Origin: UBA7359 sp041689615
Lineage (GTDB): Bacteria; Pseudomonadota; Gammaproteobacteria; Eutrophobiales; Eutrophobiaceae
Direction: 5' to 3'
DNA length: 64,000 nucleotides
NCBI GenBank assembly: GCA_041689615.1
Contig: JBDNFW010000052.1
Span: 13,491-77,490 of the forward strand
Part shown: piece after piece, positions 26,350 to 35,965 of the stretch
How positions within the stretch are numbered: position 1 is the stretch's first letter
Layout of the letters: each line of letters starts with the position of its first letter
The notes under the pieces: generated by a model
Database searches by the model: none
What the model saw: the letters and a program-made list of their open reading frames with translations, nothing else
Told to the model about the DNA's origin: nothing
Translations under genes and position numbers: made by a program

Positions 26350-29300
26350 ATGATTGAACATATTATACGATGGTCAATCAATAATCGGTTTCTGGTTATT
26401 CTAGTCAGCGTCATCGTCATGGTATGTGGCGTATATGTGGTTAAGCAGACTCCGGTAGATGCAATACCAGATCTTTCTGATGTGCAAGTTATTATAAAAA
26501 CACCTTTCCCAGGACAGGCACCACAGGTAGTTGAAGATCAGATAACCTACCCACTAACGACTGCCATGTTATCCGTTCCTTATGCCGTTACTGTTCGGGG
26601 CTATTCATTTTTTGGCGATTCCTATGTCTATGTCATCTTTGAAGAAGGAACCGATCTTTATTGGGCGCGCTCTCGTGTACTAGAATATTTGAGCCAAGTT
26701 GCTAGTCGATTACCTCCGGGAGCAAAACCTGAGCTTGGTCCTGATGCAACAGGGGTGGGTTGGGTTTATGAATATGCACTGGTTGATAGAAAAGGCAATC
26801 ATGACTTATCACAATTGCGTTCACTGCAAGACTGGTTTCTTAAATATGAATTACAAACGGTACCAGGTGTCGCTGAAGTCGCCACTATTGGTGGGATGGT
26901 TAAACAATATCAGGTGGTTGTCGATCCTGATCAGTTACGTGCATACGATATTCCCATATCAACGATTAGCAATGCCATAAAAAAAGCCAATCAAGAAGCG
27001 GGGGCATCCGTTATTGAAATGGCAGAAGCTGAATATATGGTCAGGGTTACAGGTTATATCACTGGCCTTGAACAACTGCGTAACATTCCGCTAGGTGTCA
27101 ATGTAAGAGGCACACCAATCTTACTTAACGATGTGGCACAAGTACGAGTTGGTCCACAGTTGCGTCGAGGTATTGCTGAACTAAATGGTGAAGGTGAAGT
27201 AGTTGGTGGCGTTATCGTTATGCGGTGGGGTGAAAACGCCAAAAAAGTAATCAATTCAGTTAAAGAAAAATTAAACGAGTTGCAAAAAGGTTTGCCAGAG
27301 GGTGTCGAAATTGTTGAGACTTATGATCGTTCCGACTTAATTGAACGAGCAATAAATACATTGAAAGATGCGCTGACGCAGGAGCTGATTCTGGTTGTTG
27401 TTGTTTGTATCTTTTTTCTACTACATTTTCGCTCTGCCCTGGTTGTTATTATCAGTCTCCCACTTGGAATATTGTTGGCATTTATCATCATGAATATTCA
27501 AGGAATCAATGCCAACATTATGTCTTTGGGAGGGATAGCCATTGCTATTGGGGTTATGGTTGATGCTGCTATCGTGATGATTGACAACGTTCATAAACAT
27601 ATCGAACGCAACAATGATAATTCTGATCACTGGAAAACCATTGCGACAGCAACGACTGAAGTTGGCCCACCACTGTTCTTTTCATTACTGATAACCGGGT
27701 TGAGTGTATTACCCATTTTTACGCTTCAGGCACAAGAAGGCCGTATGTTTTCGCCACTGGCGTTTACCTGGGTTTATGCAATGATATCAGCAACCATCCT
27801 TGCTGTTACCGTCGTGCCTGTATTGCTAGGTTATTTTATAAAAGGCGGTGTTATAGCGTCAGAAAAAAATCCAATAACACGTCTATTAAATATTCTCTAT
27901 AAACCAATCATACGCTTTGTGCTTAATTTTCCAATATCAACGGTGTTTTTTGCGCTATTGATAATGATTGTCGGACTCTGGCCATTTACACAATTGGGTA
28001 GTGAGTTCATGCCTGATTTGGATGAGGGCGACTTGATGTATATGCCGACAACATTACCCGCTATCTCAATAGGCAAGGCACAACAAATATTACAACAAAC
28101 CGACAAATTGATTCGCACCGTACCCGAGGTCGATACCGTATTTGGCAAGATTGGCCGTGCCGATACGGCAACTGATCCGGCACCCTTAACGATGATTGAA
28201 ACATTAATTCGTTTTAAGCCGCGTAGTGAGTGGCGCGAAGGTATGACGCTTGAAGGACTAAAAGCAGAGTTTAATGCTTTGGTTAAGTTGCCTGGAATTA
28301 CCAATGCTTGGGTTATGCCAATTAAGACACGTATCGATATGTTAGCGACAGGCATTAAGACGCCAGTGGGTATAAAAATAGCGGGCACTGATCTGAAAGT
28401 GATAGAAAATATTGGTCGTAAGATTGAACAGGCGCTTAAAGATGTTCCGGGTACTGCTTCGGTTTATGCTGAACGTGTTGCAGGCGGTCGTTACCTTACT
28501 GTAGATATTAATAGAGTTAATGCTGCTCGCTTAGGACTTAATATCAGTGATATTCAGGATATTGTTCGTACAGCTGTTGGTGGGATGAATGTCGCTGAAA
28601 CAGTTGAAGGACTGGAACGTTATCCCATTAATATTCGCTATCCGCATGAACTTCGTGACTCGCCAGAACAATTACGTTTGTTACCCATAGTCACACCTAC
28701 AGGTGCAAGAATACCTCTAGGTGATGTTGCGTCCATTAATGTGACCGATGGCCCACCGATGATCAAAAGCGAAAATGCGCGCATCAATGGATGGATCTTT
28801 GTTGATACGAAGGGTCGTGATCTAGGTAGTTATGTGAATGATGCACGAGAACGCGTTGCGAATAGCGTAGATTTACCGGCAGGTTACTCAATAAGTTGGT
28901 CAGGTCAATATGAATACATGTTACGTGCAATGGAGCGTTTAACCATAGTCGTACCGATCACTTTTATGATTATATTTATATTGCTTTACCTCAACTTTAG
29001 AAAATTAGGTGATGTGTTTTTAATTATGGGTTTTTTGCCGTTTGCTTTAGGTGGCGGTGCATGGTTTTTATATCTCTTAAATTACAATCTCTCTGTCGCT
29101 GTTGGTGTTGGGTTTATTGCTCTGGCAGGTATCGCGGTTGAATCTGGTGTAGTTATGCTTGAGTTTCTTAATAAATCTGTTGATTCATTAAAATCATCAA
29201 AAGAAGAATTTAGCAGAGAAAAATTGACTAGTAATATTGCTGACGCTGCAAGTCAACGAGTTCGGCCTATCATGATGACGACATGTTCAACCATTGCCGG

Positions 29301-29475
29301 ATTGCTTCCTATTATGTTCTTAAAGGGTTCAGGCTCAGAGATTATGACGCGTGTCGCAGCACCAATGATTGGGGGCATGATTAGCGCAACTTTATTAACG
29401 TTAGTTGTTATACCTGCGGTATTTTATGTGTGGAAACAACACAAGTTAATTAATGAAAATAAAATATTAGATTAA
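26350..29475 (+). CDS. cusA: CusA-like Cu(I)/Ag(I) RND efflux pump
   Basis: This 1,041-residue HME-RND pump opens MIEHIIRWSINNRFLV and contains QTPVDAIPDLSDVQVI, both typical of CusA. The proton-relay helix reads IAIGVMVDAAIVMIDN. The second half has FIALAGIAVESGVVMLEF. Together with the Met-rich CusB and the Cys-rich small protein, this indicates export of monovalent copper or silver from the periplasm and cytoplasm. No CusRS-type two-component system or CusF is visible next to it. An IS30 gene begins 85 bases after the stop. Confidence 0.92.
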   Translation: MIEHIIRWSINNRFLVILVSVIVMVCGVYVVKQTPVDAIPDLSDVQVIIKTPFPGQAPQVVEDQITYPLTTAMLSVPYAVTVRGYSFFGDSYVYVIFEEGTDLYWARSRVLEYLSQVASRLPPGAKPELGPDATGVGWVYEYALVDRKGNHDLSQLRSLQDWFLKYELQTVPGVAEVATIGGMVKQYQVVVDPDQLRAYDIPISTISNAIKKANQEAGASVIEMAEAEYMVRVTGYITGLEQLRNIPLGVNVRGTPILLNDVAQVRVGPQLRRGIAELNGEGEVVGGVIVMRWGENAKKVINSVKEKLNELQKGLPEGVEIVETYDRSDLIERAINTLKDALTQELILVVVVCIFFLLHFRSALVVIISLPLGILLAFIIMNIQGINANIMSLGGIAIAIGVMVDAAIVMIDNVHKHIERNNDNSDHWKTIATATTEVGPPLFFSLLITGLSVLPIFTLQAQEGRMFSPLAFTWVYAMISATILAVTVVPVLLGYFIKGGVIASEKNPITRLLNILYKPIIRFVLNFPISTVFFALLIMIVGLWPFTQLGSEFMPDLDEGDLMYMPTTLPAISIGKAQQILQQTDKLIRTVPEVDTVFGKIGRADTATDPAPLTMIETLIRFKPRSEWREGMTLEGLKAEFNALVKLPGITNAWVMPIKTRIDMLATGIKTPVGIKIAGTDLKVIENIGRKIEQALKDVPGTASVYAERVAGGRYLTVDINRVNAARLGLNISDIQDIVRTAVGGMNVAETVEGLERYPINIRYPHELRDSPEQLRLLPIVTPTGARIPLGDVASINVTDGPPMIKSENARINGWIFVDTKGRDLGSYVNDARERVANSVDLPAGYSISWSGQYEYMLRAMERLTIVVPITFMIIFILLYLNFRKLGDVFLIMGFLPFALGGGAWFLYLLNYNLSVAVGVGFIALAGIAVESGVVMLEFLNKSVDSLKSSKEEFSREKLTSNIADAASQRVRPIMMTTCSTIAGLLPIMFLKGSGSEIMTRVAAPMIGGMISATLLTLVVIPAVFYVWKQHKLINENKILD

Positions 29476-29559
29476 GTGATGTTATATCGTCACATAGCAA
29501 TTTATAAGATGTAATGAGCTAGTCACTTATGAACACTCCATCTGTTTATACTTAAGATA

Positions 29560-30657
29560 ATGTGTTGCGGCGACTGGCTGAAGTCACCCCGTCTATTCGA
29601 CAGACACCACCCTTCCATTGCGGGTATATTATCTAGAACAGGCGGAATACGTCCACCCGAAAGAAAGCGCTCAACGTTAGCACTGACCTTATCTGAGAGA
29701 GAGGTGATTTCGAGAGGTGTCGCGAGCCAATTATCACTCCGCGCCATTGCGAATCAGTTAGGTCGGTCACCTTCCACCGTGAGTCGAGAAGTCAATCGTA
29801 ATGGTGGATTAAATCAATACCGCGCTAGCCCGGCAGATAAAGCCACTTGGGAACGCGCGCATCGCCCAAAAGTTTGTAAACTTGTTGAGCATCGGTCGCT
29901 TGCCTATATTGTTGCACGTAAACTAACGTTAGAGTGGTCACCTGAACAGATTGCTGGGTGGCTCAAACAAACTTATCCAGATAATGAGAACTATCAGGTG
30001 TCACACGAAACGATCTATCGCAGTCTTTATATTCAAGCCCGTGGGGCTTTAAAAAAAGAGTTATTACAACATTTAAGACGAACACGCGTCATGCGTCGTT
30101 CACGTCAGCATACACAAAAGACGGCAGACCATGGACGCATCACCGATACCGTATCGATCAGCGAACGTCCTGCATCGGTTGAAGATCGTGCCGTGCCCGG
30201 TCACTGGGAAGGTGACTTGATAATGGGAAGTAACCATACTCAAATCGCCACATTGGTGGAACGCAACACGCGCTACGTTATGCTCGTTAAACTTGATAAT
30301 GGAAAAACTGAAACGGTTGTTAATGCATTAATCAAGCATGCGCATAAATTACCACAAGAACTTTATAAATCATTAACGTGGGATAGAGGTAAAGAATTGG
30401 CAGCGCATAAACGCTTTACCTTGGCGACTGACATCAACGTTTATTTTTGTGATCCACAGAACCCTTGGCAACGTGGTTCCAATGAGAATACAAATGGGTT
30501 GCTAAGACAGTACTTTCCAAAAGGGACAGACTTATCCCTGCACTCACAATCAAAGCTGAATGCGGTTGCAAGAAGATTAAACGAACGACCAAGAAAAACG
30601 TTACACTATGAAACACCAGCAAAACGTTTTAATGCATGTGTTGCATCGACCGGTTGA
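29560..30657 (+). mobile_element. IS30-family transposase, probably 5'-truncated
   Basis: This protein has 365 residues. The HTH (LSLRAIANQLGRSPSTVSRE) and the DDE catalytic core are present: HWEGDLIMG, LTWDRGKEL and the E in NENTNGLLRQYFPKG. The normal N-terminal segment before FDRHHPSI (an extra helix-turn-helix of about 20 residues in this IS30 subgroup) is missing and is replaced by MCCGDWLKSPRL. That replaced start, 29560-29582, is a direct repeat (19 of 23 bases) of the gene's own 3' end at 30636-30658. No terminal inverted repeats were found. The gene may be a deletion product joined to the remains of another copy. Activity is doubtful. Confidence 0.85.
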
Positions 30658-30926
30658 AACCGCAAGCGAAAGCAGTCTATTGATTAGATAATATTAAACT
30701 CTAACATTCGGCAGCAAATAGTAGGATTTCAACTGATTTTTGTAGAGAGCTGGTTAGTACTGAGATTAGCCATTCAAGTAGAAGGGTTGTTAATTTAAAA
30801 TCTTAATAATTTAGTAAGATATTAATGATATAAAAGTTTACATTCGCCTTATATATTAATTAAAGTCACACGTCCTGCTGCCGATATATTTAGAATTCGG
30901 GAAATATTAAGATAATAATTAATTAT

Positions 30927-32594
30927 ATGAAAGTACTTTTAATTGATGATGACAAAGCGCTTCTTTTGTATATTCAGGCATTCTTTTTAGAAGCAGGTCA
31001 TGAAACGACGTTAGCTAACTGTGGTGAAACAGCAATAGAATTGTTTGACCAGCATCACTTCGACTTAATTGTTACAGACGTCATAATGCCTGGGTTAGAT
31101 GGATTTCAGACCGTAGATATACTCCAAGGAAGATTAAAAGAATGGATTCCAGTGATTTTCATGACATCTTCAAAAGAAGATGATGAATTAAAAAAAGGGA
31201 TCAATGCTGGCGGTGGATTTTACCTACCGAAACCTATTAAGCCTACATTATTAAATTCGTATATCCATGTTATGGAAAAACTCACTGACATGCGTAGTGA
31301 ACTAATATCTAAGGCCAAATACGATGGACTTACCGGATTACCGAACCGTACTCTTTTATATGATCGTCTTACAACATCAATAAATCGAGCAAAACGAAAT
31401 AAACATAAGATTGTTTTATTATTTGTCGACCTTGACCATTTCAAGAATATTAATGATTTAATGGGACATGAAGCTGGAGATGAAGTTTTAAAAGAGACAG
31501 CCTTGCGCTTGCAAGAGTGTGTAAGAGAAAGCGACACTGTTTGTCGATTAGGTGGTGATGAATTTATCATAATGCTACCTGATATGGAGGATGTTAATGG
31601 TATAGACATCGTAATAGATAAGATTTTAACTAAGCTAAATACGCCTTTCTTATCAGATAATAAGGAGAGTCCGTTAATCTCTGGGAGTGTTGGTGTTGCC
31701 GTTTATCCGGATGATGCAACTGATATTGAGAGTCTACTTAGAACATCAGATACAGCAATGTATAAGGCAAAAAATGATGGGCGTAATAAATGTGTTCATT
31801 ATAATCAGAAGTTAGGAGAATCCGTTTTAAGGCATTCACTGCTTGAGAACGAACTTAGGCATGCAATTGATAGGGAGCAATTAGAACTATACTATCAGCC
31901 CCAGCTTACTTGTGACTCTTACCAACTTTCAGGTATGGAAGCACTTCTTCGTTGGAATCATCCAAAACTTGGCATGGTCTCTCCCAGCGAATTTATCCCT
32001 ATTGCTGAAGGCTCAGGACTTATATCAAGTTTAGGGATCTGGGTGATTAAAACAGCATGCGATCAAATCAACATATGGAGAAATTCCGGCTATAACGTTC
32101 CCCGGATTTCAATCAATATATCGGTTCGCCAACTTAAGGATGAAAACCTCGAAACCAATATTATTAAAATAATTAAAGATGCGAATATTGGCCCTGATTC
32201 TTTGGGGATTGAAATCACAGAAAGTTGCGTTATAGACGATCCAGAAAAAACAATAAACACTCTAACGAGATTAAGGGACCTCGGATTAAAAATTTCTATA
32301 GATGATTTTGGTACGGGATATTCTTCTATGTCCCACTTAAAAAAATTGCCAATAGACCAATTAAAAATTGATAGAGGATTTATTAAATCAATTCCTGATG
32401 CAATTGACGATTGCAATATCACGAATGCAATATTAACTTTGGGCCACAGCCTTGGCTTGAATGTAATAGCCGAAGGAGTTGAAACTCAAGAGCAATTCAA
32501 GTTTCTCAGGAATAATAATTGCGATGAAATTCAGGGTTATTTATTTGGCAAACCTCAAGCTGCAGATGTCATTGGCACTATGTTGAAAGCTTGA
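30927..32594 (+). CDS. Response regulator with REC-GGDEF-EAL domains
   Basis: This protein has 555 residues. The receiver domain (1-120) has the acidic pair in LIDDDK, phospho-acceptor Asp in DLIVTDVIMPGLDG and the lysine in YLPKPI. The GGDEF domain (about 135-290) keeps RLGGDEFIIM. The EAL domain (305-555) keeps MEALLRW, NISVRQL, EITESC, IDDFGTGYSS, LKIDRGF and IQGYLFGKP, so both activities may be intact. No histidine kinase is adjacent, so the gene is an orphan regulator. It lies between the two insertion sequences. Confidence 0.93.
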   Translation: MKVLLIDDDKALLLYIQAFFLEAGHETTLANCGETAIELFDQHHFDLIVTDVIMPGLDGFQTVDILQGRLKEWIPVIFMTSSKEDDELKKGINAGGGFYLPKPIKPTLLNSYIHVMEKLTDMRSELISKAKYDGLTGLPNRTLLYDRLTTSINRAKRNKHKIVLLFVDLDHFKNINDLMGHEAGDEVLKETALRLQECVRESDTVCRLGGDEFIIMLPDMEDVNGIDIVIDKILTKLNTPFLSDNKESPLISGSVGVAVYPDDATDIESLLRTSDTAMYKAKNDGRNKCVHYNQKLGESVLRHSLLENELRHAIDREQLELYYQPQLTCDSYQLSGMEALLRWNHPKLGMVSPSEFIPIAEGSGLISSLGIWVIKTACDQINIWRNSGYNVPRISINISVRQLKDENLETNIIKIIKDANIGPDSLGIEITESCVIDDPEKTINTLTRLRDLGLKISIDDFGTGYSSMSHLKKLPIDQLKIDRGFIKSIPDAIDDCNITNAILTLGHSLGLNVIAEGVETQEQFKFLRNNNCDEIQGYLFGKPQAADVIGTMLKA

Positions 32595-32768
32595 CCGTCT
32601 ATTTGTATGGTTGGCCTAACATGATTAAAACCACCTCATAACTATTTTGAAAGTTTTCAATATTTTTATCGTTTACGATTCTGCAACAATCCACTCGAAA
32701 TCAATAGAGTCGGTTGATTGGTAAAGGTCTACTCTTTGCCGCACCGCCCGCTTTCAGTATAGAGGCGA

Positions 32769-32786
32769 TCGTTGGAAAACCAACGA
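32769..32786. repeat. Short perfect inverted repeat upstream of the IS110 element
   Basis: TCGTTGG and CCAACGA form a 7-bp stem with an AAAA loop, about 40 bases before the left inverted repeat of the IS. It may belong to the target site or be a leftover terminator-like structure. The 230 bases between 32595 and the IS hold no gene. Confidence 0.4.
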
Positions 32787-32887
32787 GACAGACACTCGGC
32801 CTGAGATACTTCTACCCAAAGCGATGTATGGACTCCACCAACCTAAATTGATTAGGCTGGTGTCGACAAAACAAAGGAGCCCATACA

Positions 32888-33922
32888 ATGCAAAATTCTA
32901 ACGTAATCGGTATTGATTTAGCGAAACATATTATTCAGGTTTGTAAAATAGATAAGCATGGCGAGTTACTTTCAAACAAGGCCATTAGTCCAAACAAACT
33001 AAAACTGTTACTCGCTAACGCACCCCCTGCTCTTGTCGCAATGGAAGGCTGTGGCGCCTGTCATTACTGGGCAAGGCTAGCACAAACCTACGGTCATGAC
33101 GTACGTATCATCAGTCCGAAAAGAGTTAAAGCCTTTGTACAAGGGCATAAGACCGATGCCAATGATGCCTTAGCGGTTGCGATAGCCGCAAGTCAGTTTG
33201 GGATGGTCTACAGTCAAATAAAGAGCGAAGAACAGCAGTCGTTGCAAACACTCGAAACCAGTCGTAAGTTCTTAGATAAAGAACTGACGGCACTCAACAA
33301 TCATCTGCGTGCTTACTTGTATGAGTATGGGATCATCATGAACAAAGGACAGAAAAGCTTGAGAGCAATCATGCCGCTTGTGCTTGATGCACTCGATACG
33401 CGTCTACCGTCCTGTCTCAAAAGCACACTGAAACTACTCTGGGAACGTTTTCAATTAACCGACATTCAATTAAAAGAAGCTGAGCAATACAAGGCGGCGT
33501 TCGTAAAACAACTTGAACCCTGTAAACGGTTAATGAAACTGGAAGGTATTGGGACAGTTTGCGCCTCAATGTTGTATGCCAGCATGGGTAATGGCAAAGA
33601 ATTTAAGAACGGTCGGCAGGCGTCTGTCTATATCGGTTTAACGCCTAAGCAGTATAGCTCGGGTGGGAAAGTTCATATGATGGGGATTGATAAGAAAGGT
33701 GGCGACAAAGCATTACGTGCTGCCCTTTACCAAGGCGCATTATCGGTCATATTGCGATTGCCCAGTGAACCACGTACGGCGAAAGAAGCATGGCTACTAA
33801 AGTTGCTGGCACGAGCAGGGATTAAACGCACCTGTATTGCTTTGGCTAATAAAACAGTACGCACTGCCTGGGCGCTATTAGCCACCGGAAAATCATACCA
33901 ACCCGTTTTACTGAGTATCTGA
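32888..33922 (+). CDS. IS110-family DEDD transposase
   Basis: This protein has 344 residues. The N-terminal RuvC-like DEDD domain starts with GIDLAKHIIQVCKID and continues with the E in AMEGCG and the D pair in HKTDANDALA. The C-terminal Transposase_20 domain has LEGIGTVCASMLYAS and a serine-containing stretch in LTPKQYSSGGK, which suits the catalytic serine of this family. It looks full length and intact. Its ribosome site (GGAG at 32876) lies inside an arm that can pair with the left inverted repeat. Confidence 0.92.
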   Translation: MQNSNVIGIDLAKHIIQVCKIDKHGELLSNKAISPNKLKLLLANAPPALVAMEGCGACHYWARLAQTYGHDVRIISPKRVKAFVQGHKTDANDALAVAIAASQFGMVYSQIKSEEQQSLQTLETSRKFLDKELTALNNHLRAYLYEYGIIMNKGQKSLRAIMPLVLDALDTRLPSCLKSTLKLLWERFQLTDIQLKEAEQYKAAFVKQLEPCKRLMKLEGIGTVCASMLYASMGNGKEFKNGRQASVYIGLTPKQYSSGGKVHMMGIDKKGGDKALRAALYQGALSVILRLPSEPRTAKEAWLLKLLARAGIKRTCIALANKTVRTAWALLATGKSYQPVLLSI

Positions 33923-33960
33923 GTGAGAAGAAGAACACAGAAGCATTCTGCAATGATAAC

Positions 33961-34095
33961 GTAGCATAAAGGGTTAAACCAACCTGCCTAAAACCTGTTA
34001 TGTCCGAAAGCCTTCGAGGCTATCAAAGCGAAAAGGAAGGTAGGTGCGCAGACATAAAAGGCTAGAGGATAGCTTCCTCAACAAGAAGCCGTATA
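33961..34095 (+). ncRNA. Candidate bridge/seek RNA of the IS1111-type element
   Basis: The non-coding segment after the transposase can form a long structured RNA. TTATGTC (33998) pairs with GACATAA (34051) around an inner stem AGCCT/AGGCT (34009 and 34017). A second hairpin, GAGGA/TCCTC (34065 and 34075), is enclosed by GGCT/AGCC (34060 and 34087). IS110-family elements encode a guide RNA in a non-coding end, which in the IS1111 group is 3' of the gene. The structure is seen directly, and the guide role is inferred from the family. Confidence 0.55.
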
Positions 34096-34206
34096 TACGC
34101 AAGCAGTTTACATTTTTTATCTCATGTTATTGTTGTAAAATAGGTGGAGTCCATATACGAACATTGCGTAAAGAATTTTTATTGACTTCTCCGTGGCTTG
34201 ATTAAG

Positions 34207-35457
34207 CTAACTGGTGCCCTCCAACTCAGACAACGTTTTTTGTGCCCAAATCATCGCTTCTAGATAATTAGGAGAAATCATTTCAATGTTCAAGTCTAAA
34301 TAAATAATTTCGTTCCACATGCCTTGCTCACATGCTATACAACACTTCAATGCTGCACCTAAATCTCCTTCATGTTCTGTTAAAGCTAGTTTAATTGAAT
34401 CATCTAGTGGTAGTGAATTTAAAATAACCTTAAAAGGTTGTTCAAAAATCACATCTAGTAAAGAGAATAATCCGACTGTAAAAAAAGTGCTTTTGTCATT
34501 ATTGTTCGTTTTGTCCGCTAGTAATTCACACATTTTTGCGCGTGTTAAAGCCATATTAATGAGTTCTACCGGCTTATCATCTTTAGCAAGAGATAATATG
34601 AGTAATGAGACCCAATTCTTTAATCGTTCTAAACCAAAAAAAACGACTGCTTGTTTAACTGAAGTTATTTCACTCCCTAATGAAAAAGCCGCTGAGTTTA
34701 AATATTTGAACAACTTATAACTAAACGTCAGGTTCCTAGTGATAAGGGCTTCAATTTCGTTGATTTCAACATCTTTATTTTGTAAAGATGCGAATAACTG
34801 GAGTAATTCTGCACTAGAGGCAGACAATCCTTTTTGACTAATAACAGACGGCTTAGCAAGAAAATAGCCTTGAAAATAATCAAAGCCTGCTTTTGAAAAC
34901 GCATCAAACTCATCCCGAGTTTCGACTTTTTCTGCAAGTAATAGGCCCTTAAAAGTGGGAAAATTCTGTCGTTGATTATTAATCTCTTCAAGTGAAAATT
35001 GCATGACATCATATTTAATAATCTTTGCTAGATTTATTAACGGCAGCCATTCTTCTGAGTAAGTGAAGTCATCAAGTGCAATAGTGTAATTTTTTTTGAC
35101 CAGCTCTTCGATAACGCCTATGAAGTCATTGTCAACTTCAACGTCTTCTAGAATTTCTATAACAACATATTCAGGTGGCAATAAGTCGACAACACCGTCA
35201 AGAATGAGCTGTTTAGTAAAATTAATATAAGCAGGGAGTCCTGATGTGAGTTCCTTTATGCCAATTTCCATTAGAAGATTATTAATGACTTGCGCCGTTG
35301 CAGTAGACCCATCAAATTCACCTGAGCTTGATGAGTTTCCAGTACGGAAAAGTAATTCGTACCCAACGACAACTAAATTTCGATTGAATATAGGCTGACG
35401 GCCGATAAAAATATTCTGTCTATTTTTGACTTCTTGCGCACGACTAGTTGCCGGCAT
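34207..35457 (-). CDS. EAL-HDOD signalling protein (YuxH/CdgJ type)
   Basis: This 416-residue protein has an AGGAG ribosome site just upstream. An N-terminal EAL-like domain (about 15-205) starts IFIGRQPIFNRNLVVVGYEL. It has degenerate catalytic motifs: ELLFR is kept, but the downstream acidic pair reads LDDFTYS and the LKxD motif is replaced (IIKYDVMQ). An HDOD domain follows (about 210-400, FSYKLFKYLNSAAF). Such proteins usually bind partners or c-di-GMP and regulate motility or biofilm rather than degrade the nucleotide. It ends about 50 bases from the IS1111-type element, convergent with it. Confidence 0.88.
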   Translation of the reverse strand: MPATSRAQEVKNRQNIFIGRQPIFNRNLVVVGYELLFRTGNSSSSGEFDGSTATAQVINNLLMEIGIKELTSGLPAYINFTKQLILDGVVDLLPPEYVVIEILEDVEVDNDFIGVIEELVKKNYTIALDDFTYSEEWLPLINLAKIIKYDVMQFSLEEINNQRQNFPTFKGLLLAEKVETRDEFDAFSKAGFDYFQGYFLAKPSVISQKGLSASSAELLQLFASLQNKDVEINEIEALITRNLTFSYKLFKYLNSAAFSLGSEITSVKQAVVFFGLERLKNWVSLLILSLAKDDKPVELINMALTRAKMCELLADKTNNNDKSTFFTVGLFSLLDVIFEQPFKVILNSLPLDDSIKLALTEHEGDLGAALKCCIACEQGMWNEIIYLDLNIEMISPNYLEAMIWAQKTLSELEGTS

Positions 35458-35965
35458 AGCTTCTCCTTATGAAAATCAGCATTACTTTACTTTGGGTTAA
35501 TAAATCTTACTAAATGATGGACAAGTTATCGGCATAATTACAAATTTCTTAAGGAGGTGTTTTAAATAAGTATCGCTCAAATTCGACCTGCGAAAGCGCA
35601 TGTTTTTCTCAAACATTATGTCCGCTTCCGCTTGATTCTTAATGATTGCTTTCAGTATGGATCAGTCATTAACTAACGTAGGCATGCTTAATATCAATAT
35701 TTTCTGCAATGTTTTATAAATGCGAGCGCTGCAAGTTACTGATTTAATTACACAGCATAAATACTATGTCTGCCTACGAACTAGAAGGTTCGAACCCTTC
35801 CGGGCGCGGCATTTCATTACCTTTCAATATTGCAATTAAATAGTAATTGTTTTTTTCTTAATTAGATATTATTGGATATGCAACAATTTCTTATATTTAA
35901 GAATTAGCCTAATTAGCCGATAATACATTTATCACTTAACTATCAATCTATGACACAGAATAAAA
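35458..35965. other. Intergenic region with decayed tRNA fragment
   Basis: These 508 bases carry no ORF of note. The minus-strand promoter of the EAL-HDOD gene should lie at the left. A diverged tRNA-Arg 3' fragment lies at 35774-35814. The remainder is AT-rich and otherwise unremarkable. Confidence 0.6.
35774..35814 (+). repeat. Diverged tRNA-Arg 3'-half fragment (copy C)
   Basis: Compared with 303-350, this copy starts identically (CTACGAACTAG), lacks seven bases of the variable region, then continues through a T-arm and CGGGCGCG to ATTT. There are about seven mismatches in 41 bases. Several mismatches change both sides of the T-stem together (GAAGG pairs with CCTTC), so the arm still folds. 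No 5' tRNA half precedes it. Confidence 0.75.

Larger units (their letters stand above)
32820..34158 (+). mobile_element. IS110-family (IS1111-type) insertion sequence
   Basis: Perfect 13-bp inverted repeats TATGGACTCCACC (32827-32839) and GGTGGAGTCCATA (34143-34155) flank one transposase gene and two non-coding segments. Subterminal repeats of this size are the hallmark of the IS1111 subgroup of IS110. The exact ends, a few bases outside the repeats, are estimates. The 3' non-coding part (33923-34142) is rich in stem-loops. Confidence 0.85.
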
